Shown one piece after another: positions 5,369-8,967 of a DNA stretch of 8,967 nt (positions are counted from its first letter, which is position 1; each line of letters begins with the position of its first letter). This DNA comes from Acidobacteriota bacterium (GTDB taxonomy: Bacteria; Acidobacteriota; Blastocatellia; Pyrinomonadales; Pyrinomonadaceae). The stretch is taken from NCBI GenBank assembly GCA_013140875.1, contig JABFSB010000404.1, forward strand, positions 1 through 8,967, written 5' to 3'. Under the pieces are notes generated by a model that saw nothing but the letters and a program-made list of their open reading frames with translations, was not told the DNA's origin and did not search any database. Position numbers and translations under genes: made by a program.

Positions 5369-5374
5369 AAATTC

Positions 5375-6886
5375 TTAAAAGAATCCCATCGCCTTTTTAT
5401 CGTAAGAGATGAGCATATTCTTCGTCTGTCTGTAATGGTCGAGCATCATCAGGTGATTTTCTCGGCCGAAGCCGCTCTTTTTATAGCCGCCGAACGGGGC
5501 GTGGGCTGGGTAGTTGTGGTAGTTGTTTACCCAGACGCGGCCGGCTTGGATGGCTCTCGGGACGCGGTAGAGTTCGTGGGCGTCGCGAGTCCAGACACCG
5601 GCGCCTAAACCGTAAAGCGTGTCGTTGGCGATCTCGATGGCTTCGTCTTCGTCCTTGAATGTTGTGACGGCGGTGACCGGGCCGAAGATCTCTTCCTGGA
5701 AGACTCGCATTTTGTTGTGGCCTTTGACGATCGTCGGCTCGATGTAATAGCCGTCCTCGAGGTCGGGGTTTTTGTAGGCATTGCCGCCGGTAAGGACCTC
5801 GGCTCCTTCGTCCCGGGCGATCTGGAGGTAGTTAAGAATCTTTTCGTACTGGTCCTGGCTCGCCTGTGCTCCCATCATGGTCGTCGGATCGAGCGGGTGG
5901 CCCATCTTTATTTGTTTTGTGCGTTCGACGAACCGCGGGATGAACTTGTCGGCGATCGATTCCTGCACAAGCACGCGAGACGGGCAGGTGCAAACCTCGC
6001 CTTGATTCAATGCAAAGAGCGTAGCCCCCTCGAGACATTTGTCAAAGAATTCGTCATCCGCGTCCATGACGCTCTTGAAAAAAATGTTCGGCGACTTGCC
6101 GCCCAATTCGAGCGTGACCGGGATCAGATTTTGCGAAGCATACTGCATTATCAACCGTCCGGTCGTCGTTTCACCGGTAAACGCGACCTTCGCAATTCGT
6201 GCATTCGTGGCCAAAGGCTTTCCAGCCTCGACGCCGAAGCCATTAACGATATTTAGCACGCCCTTCGGAAGCAGGTCGCCGACCAACTCGGCCCAGACCA
6301 TAATGCTCGCGGGCGTTTGCTCGGCCGGTTTGATCACAACGCAGTTTCCCGCCGCGAGTGCCGGAGCAAGTTTCCACGTAGCCATCAGCAGCGGAAAGTT
6401 CCAGGGAATTATTTGTCCGACGACGCCGAGCGGTTCCTTGATAATCACCGACAACGTGTTTTGATCGAGCTCCGACGCACTGCCTTCTTCCGCCCGGATG
6501 ACGCTTGCAAAATATCGGAAATGGTCGATCGCAAGCGGCAAATCCGCGGCCGTCGTTTCGCGGATCGGTTTGCCGTTGTCCCAGGTTTCGACGCGGGCCA
6601 GCATGTCGAGATTTTGCTCCATGCGGTCGGCAATTTTAAGCAGGATATTGCTCCTCTCGGTCGCCGAGGTTTTGCCCCAGGTTTTAAATGCTTCATGAGC
6701 GGCATCGACTGCGGCTTCTATATCTTGCTCGTTCGAACGGGCAATTTTTGTGAAAGACTTACCGTCGACCGGCGAGATGCACTCAAAATATTCGCCGCCT
6801 TTTGGCGCGACCCACTCGCCGCCGATGTAGTTTTCATATTGTTCCTTGAATTTCGGGATGTCGTAAGACTTTTTTGCGCTTTCCAT
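5375..6886 (-). CDS. NAD-dependent aldehyde dehydrogenase (acetaldehyde dehydrogenase type)
   Basis: A full-length 503-residue class-3-superfamily aldehyde dehydrogenase, oxidising aldehydes to carboxylates with NAD(P) in the cytoplasm. Visible catalytic parts are the oxyanion-hole Asn163 in IIPWNFPLLMATWKLAPALA, the cofactor Lys186 in VVIKPAEQTP, the FTGETTTGR nucleotide loop (237-244), the general base Glu260 in TLELGGKSP, and the nucleophile Cys299 in NQGEVCTCPSR, with a second Cys at 301. PFGGYKKSGFGRE near the C-terminus is typical. The GEVCTCPSR type and the DUF779 neighbour fit the ExaC/AldB-like acetaldehyde dehydrogenases of alcohol oxidation, but the substrate is inferred. Start ATG 6886 has a strong AAGGAG ribosome binding site six to seven bases upstream. 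A small A/T hairpin with a T6 run overlaps the stop. It is divergent from the SDR gene. Confidence 0.95.
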   Translation of the reverse strand: MESAKKSYDIPKFKEQYENYIGGEWVAPKGGEYFECISPVDGKSFTKIARSNEQDIEAAVDAAHEAFKTWGKTSATERSNILLKIADRMEQNLDMLARVETWDNGKPIRETTAADLPLAIDHFRYFASVIRAEEGSASELDQNTLSVIIKEPLGVVGQIIPWNFPLLMATWKLAPALAAGNCVVIKPAEQTPASIMVWAELVGDLLPKGVLNIVNGFGVEAGKPLATNARIAKVAFTGETTTGRLIMQYASQNLIPVTLELGGKSPNIFFKSVMDADDEFFDKCLEGATLFALNQGEVCTCPSRVLVQESIADKFIPRFVERTKQIKMGHPLDPTTMMGAQASQDQYEKILNYLQIARDEGAEVLTGGNAYKNPDLEDGYYIEPTIVKGHNKMRVFQEEIFGPVTAVTTFKDEDEAIEIANDTLYGLGAGVWTRDAHELYRVPRAIQAGRVWVNNYHNYPAHAPFGGYKKSGFGRENHLMMLDHYRQTKNMLISYDKKAMGFF

Positions 6887-6920
6887 AGTTGCTCCTTATA
6901 GAAATCAGAAAGTAGAGTTG

Positions 6921-6938
6921 GCTCCGAAAATTTGGAGC
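6921..6938. promoter_or_regulatory. Operator-like palindrome upstream of the aldehyde dehydrogenase
   Basis: GCTCCGAAAATTTGGAGC is an 18-base near-palindrome with five outer and two inner base pairs matched, 35 bases before the dehydrogenase start and upstream of its ribosome binding site. It could be a regulator site or a small leader hairpin. I could not place a convincing promoter for this gene between it and 7060. Confidence 0.3.
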
Positions 6939-7059
6939 GTCGCCGAAACGATTGCGGATTACCATTATCTTACCATCTGTGCACGGGCGATGAAAGAACT
7001 TAAGCTTGGAATCAGAAGGCCTGGCGATCAACGCTTAAGCGGTCGCTATGAAGGCTTCC

Positions 7060-7088
7060 TTGACATGAATTTCTGTAACTGTTAAAGT
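7060..7088 (+). promoter_or_regulatory. Promoter of the SDR gene
   Basis: A perfect TTGACA (7060-7065) and TAAAGT (7083-7088) are separated by 17 bases. Transcription would start near 7095 and leave a leader of about 95 bases before the ATG at 7191. The -10 box lies in the middle of an operator-like palindrome (7074-7092), so binding there should block the promoter. Confidence 0.6.
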
Positions 7089-7092
7089 TACA
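7074..7092. promoter_or_regulatory. Operator-like palindrome 1 of the SDR gene
   Basis: TGTAACTGTTAAAGTTACA has perfect 7-base arms (TGTAACT/AGTTACA) around GTTAA. It covers the -10 box of the SDR promoter. Its TGTAAC-N7-GTTAC layout is repeated exactly at 7154-7172. The size suits a dimeric repressor of the TetR or MarR kind, but no such gene is in the window. Confidence 0.6.
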
Positions 7093-7096
7093 AATA

Positions 7097-7133
7097 TGCG
7101 GAACGGTTTGGTGTTTTTGATAACTATTCCGCA
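7097..7133 (+). promoter_or_regulatory. Hairpin in the SDR mRNA leader
   Basis: TGCGGAA (7097-7103) and TTCCGCA (7127-7133) are exact inverse arms around a 23-base loop, followed by CAAAAAATTTT. It lies between the two operator-like palindromes at the start of the predicted mRNA. It could stabilise the message or be a further protein site; no known riboswitch pattern is recognised. Confidence 0.35.
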
Positions 7134-7153
7134 CAAAAAATTTTGAATGCAAC

Positions 7154-7172
7154 TGTAACGACGATTGTTACG
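7154..7172. promoter_or_regulatory. Operator-like palindrome 2 of the SDR gene
   Basis: TGTAACGACGATTGTTACG has the same TGTAAC-N7-GTTAC half sites and spacing as the first palindrome, with a different middle. The centres are 80 bases apart. It sits in the leader just upstream of the ribosome binding site, where a bound repressor could block elongation or join the first site in a loop. Confidence 0.5.
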
Positions 7173-7190
7173 AATAAAGGGGAGAAAATC

Positions 7191-7937
7191 ATGTCACAGA
7201 AAAAGATCGCACTTATTACGGGAGCCAATCGCGGTATCGGACTCGAAACGGCACGCCAGCTTGGGAAGCGGGACATAACGGTTCTAATTGGATCGAGAAC
7301 TGAAGAAAATGGAAGGGAAGCGGCGGCGGGCTTAAAGACGGAGGGCATTGATGCGGATTATATCAAGATCGATCTCGACGATCCGGCGACTCACGCGGCG
7401 GCGGCTAAAGAGATCGGCGAGAAATACGGGAAGCTCGATATTCTGATAAACAACGCGGGAGTTTTTCTCGGCGAGGAATTCGACGCGAACGGTGCGCCGG
7501 TTCCCGCGAGCCGGACGTCGCAGGACACTTTCAGGAAAACCTTCGATACAAACTTTTTCAATACCGTGTCGGTGACGCAGGCGTTGCTGCCGCTGGTTCG
7601 AAAAGCCGAAGAGGGCAGGATCGTCTTTTTATCGAGCGGACTGGGCTCGTTGGGCCTGCATTCGGACCCGAAGTCGCCGATCTATAATTACAAGGTGCCG
7701 GCCTACGACATTTCGAAAACCGCGCTCAACGGCTACGCGGTACATCTGGCGTACGAACTAAAGAACACGAAGATCAAGGTCAACACGGCGCATCCGGGTT
7801 CGGTCGTTACCGATATGAACAAGAACGGCGAGATTCCGGTCGAAGAAGGCGCGAAGACATCGGTCGATCTCGCAACGCTGCCGGCCGATGGGTATACCGG
7901 CAAGTTCATCCATCTCGGTCAGGAATTGCCTTGGTGA
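7191..7937 (+). CDS. Short-chain dehydrogenase/reductase
   Basis: A classical SDR of 248 residues, expected to use NADP(H) to reduce carbonyl compounds or oxidise alcohols in the cytoplasm. Motifs are all present: TGANRGIG cofactor loop (10-17), acidic DLDD after strand 4 (61-64), NNAG (87-90), Asn121, Ser149 in IVFLSSGLGSLG, and the catalytic Tyr172-X3-Lys176 in YDISKTALNGYAVHLAYELK, then HPGSVVTDM. Arg36 after strand 2 (IGSRTEE) points to NADP. The overall pattern resembles carbonyl-reductase-like SDRs; substrate unknown. I start at ATG 7191 with GGGGAG seven bases upstream; the longer frame from TTG 7143 would translate the second operator. Regulation appears specific: a strong promoter overlapped by one of two identical-layout palindromes, a sign of an inducible detoxifying enzyme. 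Confidence 0.92.
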   Translation: MSQKKIALITGANRGIGLETARQLGKRDITVLIGSRTEENGREAAAGLKTEGIDADYIKIDLDDPATHAAAAKEIGEKYGKLDILINNAGVFLGEEFDANGAPVPASRTSQDTFRKTFDTNFFNTVSVTQALLPLVRKAEEGRIVFLSSGLGSLGLHSDPKSPIYNYKVPAYDISKTALNGYAVHLAYELKNTKIKVNTAHPGSVVTDMNKNGEIPVEEGAKTSVDLATLPADGYTGKFIHLGQELPW

Positions 7938-7974
7938 TCGTTTGAAGTGATCGTAAGCGGCGGTTCGAAGTGTT

Positions 7975-8105
7975 TGCGCAACCCCGTGCGTGAGCAAGGG
8001 GGAAATGAGCAACGTTGCGATATTAAAGTTTTGCTCAACTCCGTGCGTGAGCAAGGGAAATGAGCAACGTCGCGATATCCCCTTGCTTACGCGCGGGGTT
8101 GCGCA
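7975..8105. repeat. Compound inverted repeat with internal tandem duplication, GTGAGCAAGGG family
   Basis: The 27-base arms 7975-8001 and 8079-8105 are inverse copies at 25 positions; the other two form G-U pairs in plus-strand RNA. Inside, a unit is duplicated in tandem: 7979-8023 and 8036-8078 agree apart from two extra Gs and two single-base changes, with a period of 57 bases. Core GTGCGTGAGCAAGGG recurs in the palindrome at 3879-3946. It occupies the gap between the convergent SDR and S9 peptidase genes. Confidence 0.75.
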
Positions 8106-8110
8106 TTTTT
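8079..8110 (+). terminator. Possible terminator of the SDR gene
   Basis: The right arm of the compound palindrome ends in TTGCGCA and is followed at once by TTTTT (8106-8110) on the plus strand. A stem of up to 27 base pairs plus a T5 run resembles an intrinsic terminator for the SDR transcript, though the region between the arms is 77 bases long. No T-run follows on the other strand for the S9 peptidase gene. Confidence 0.35.
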
Positions 8111-8118
8111 GGTCGGTT

Positions 8119-8967
8119 TTACAATGCTTCCCCGGGTTTCGGAACGGGCAATTTCTCGTTCAGGTACCTGGTCAACAAGCTGAACAAATGCAGCGTTGTG
8201 CCTTCGCCTTCCGAGATGCTGTGCGTACGGTTCGGATAGGCCATCATCGTGAACGGCTTGTTGGCTGCGATCAAAGCGTCGAGGAGCAGCTCGGTCTGCT
8301 GGTAGTGGACGTTGTCGTCGCCGGTGCCGTGGACGATGAGGAGGTCGCCTTTCAGGTTCTTTGCAAAGTTAGTCGGGGCGGCGGTCTTGTAGACTTCGGC
8401 GTCGTCCTTTGGTAGGCCCAAATAGCGTTCGGTGTAGATCGTGTCGTAATAAAGATTGTCCGGAGCCGGTGCGACGGCCATTCCGACCTTGTAGACGTCG
8501 GGATAGCGGAACATCGCATTCAGCGTCGCAACGCCACCGCCGCTCCACCCCCAGATCGCGACGCGGGATGGATCGATATACGGGTTCTTTGCGAGGATAG
8601 CTTTCACACCGTCCGCTTGATCCTGAGCGTTCAGAATTCCAAGCTTTTTATAGATGCTTTTGCGGAATTGGCGTCCTCTCGGCGACGGCGTGCCGCGATT
8701 ATCGATACTGGCGACGATATAGCCCTGCTGCGTCAGCGAAAGGAACCAGAGATAATTTGCACCCTGCCAGGAATCATTCACCGTTGTTCCAGCCGGTTCC
8801 GTGTAGGCATAGAACAGGACCGGATACTTTTTCGCCGGATCGAAATTCGGCGGCTTCATCATCCAGGCGTCGAGTGAGACGCCTTCGCCGACATCGACAC
8901 GCATAAATTCATGCTTGCCTTTTTGGAGTTTATCGAGCTTTGCCTGCAAAGCGGCGTTGTCGATGAT
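8119..8967 (-). CDS. S9 family peptidase, DPP-IV-like, C-terminal catalytic domain (partial)
   Basis: The visible 282 residues are the alpha/beta-hydrolase domain of a prolyl-oligopeptidase-family (S9) serine peptidase, cleaving peptides after proline or similar residues. The beginning lies beyond the window edge; the frame is open through base 8967, so the N-terminal beta-propeller and any signal peptide are not seen. Marks of the DPP-IV subgroup are SLDAWMMKPPNFDPAKKYPVLFYAYTEP, VASIDNRGTPSPRGRQFRKSIYKKLG, and the nucleophile elbow IWGWSGGGVATL. The acid is in IVHGTGDDNVHYQQTELL and the catalytic His in YPNRTHSISEG. GWSGGG differs slightly from the common GWSYGG of DPP-IV. Members are usually periplasmic or secreted. 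It converges with the SDR gene, separated by a repeat. Confidence 0.93.
   Translation of the reverse strand: MIDNAALQAKLDKLQKGKHEFMRVDVGEGVSLDAWMMKPPNFDPAKKYPVLFYAYTEPAGTTVNDSWQGANYLWFLSLTQQGYIVASIDNRGTPSPRGRQFRKSIYKKLGILNAQDQADGVKAILAKNPYIDPSRVAIWGWSGGGVATLNAMFRYPDVYKVGMAVAPAPDNLYYDTIYTERYLGLPKDDAEVYKTAAPTNFAKNLKGDLLIVHGTGDDNVHYQQTELLLDALIAANKPFTMMAYPNRTHSISEGEGTTLHLFSLLTRYLNEKLPVPKPGEAL

Noticed and set aside
6317..6901. Long open frame of 194 codons on the plus strand opposite the aldehyde dehydrogenase (also 5717-6256, 179 codons)
   Set aside because: They lie wholly antisense to a fully conserved dehydrogenase, have no recognisable family and are expected by codon bias of the real gene.
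6939..7059. Sigma-54 promoter for the aldehyde dehydrogenase, as known for some alcohol oxidation operons
   Set aside because: I found no TGGC...TTGC pair with correct spacing on the minus strand.
7979..8078. CRISPR-like direct repeats
   Set aside because: Only two copies with a 12-base gap, arranged inside a larger inverted repeat; this is a tandem duplication in a REP-like element, not an array.
7990..8415. Plus-strand open frame running from the compound repeat into the S9 peptidase gene
   Set aside because: Its first part is translated palindromic repeat and the rest is antisense to the clear S9 catalytic domain.

Overview
The window looks like bacterial chromosome with moderate GC, densely coded and largely housekeeping in content. 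It carries two small toxin-antitoxin-type modules and an unusually rich set of intergenic palindromes. Gene content (ScpA/ScpB, DinB, DUF2237, aldehyde dehydrogenase with DUF779, DPP-IV-type peptidase, HicAB, DUF433/DUF5615) and the style of the GTGAGCAAGGG-type repeats would fit an environmental Acidobacteriota-like organism, for example Blastocatellia. That placement is an impression from gene style, not something the sequence proves.

Layout. 29-637 (minus): a HicAB module with an intact HicB antitoxin and a hicA toxin gene whose frame is broken by one shift near base 451. 689-2748 (minus): scpA, scpB and a short TyrA-like dehydrogenase; scpA and scpB overlap by 8 bases. 2836-3377 (plus): a DUF433 antitoxin-like gene overlapping a DUF5615 PIN-like gene by 4 bases. 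3393-6886 (minus): from upstream to downstream, an aldehyde dehydrogenase, a DUF779 protein, an ArsC/Spx-family thiol reductase, a DUF2237 protein and a DinB-family protein. Each of the four gaps between these five genes holds a different long inverted repeat. 6887-7190: a divergent control region. 7191-7937 (plus): a short-chain dehydrogenase with a TTGACA promoter and two copies of a TGTAAC-N7-GTTAC operator-like palindrome. 7975-8105: a compound inverted repeat between convergent genes, related to the one at 3879-3946. 8119-8967 (minus): the C-terminal catalytic domain of an S9 (DPP-IV-like) peptidase, cut by the window edge.

How it works together. ScpA and ScpB are the non-SMC subunits of the chromosome condensation complex. 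The aldehyde dehydrogenase and DUF779 genes are a recurring pair for aldehyde oxidation, here followed by a Cys-X2-Cys thiol protein. The SDR gene opposite them seems to be under dedicated repression. Three first genes (hicA, scpA, DUF433) have promoter-like -10 boxes almost touching the start codon and no Shine-Dalgarno sequence, which suggests leaderless mRNAs. Internal or regulated genes (hicB, scpB, aldehyde dehydrogenase, SDR) have clear ribosome binding sites. I found no convincing large undescribed multi-gene system. The best leads are the hicA frameshift, the palindrome families, the SDR double operator and the leaderless-start pattern.
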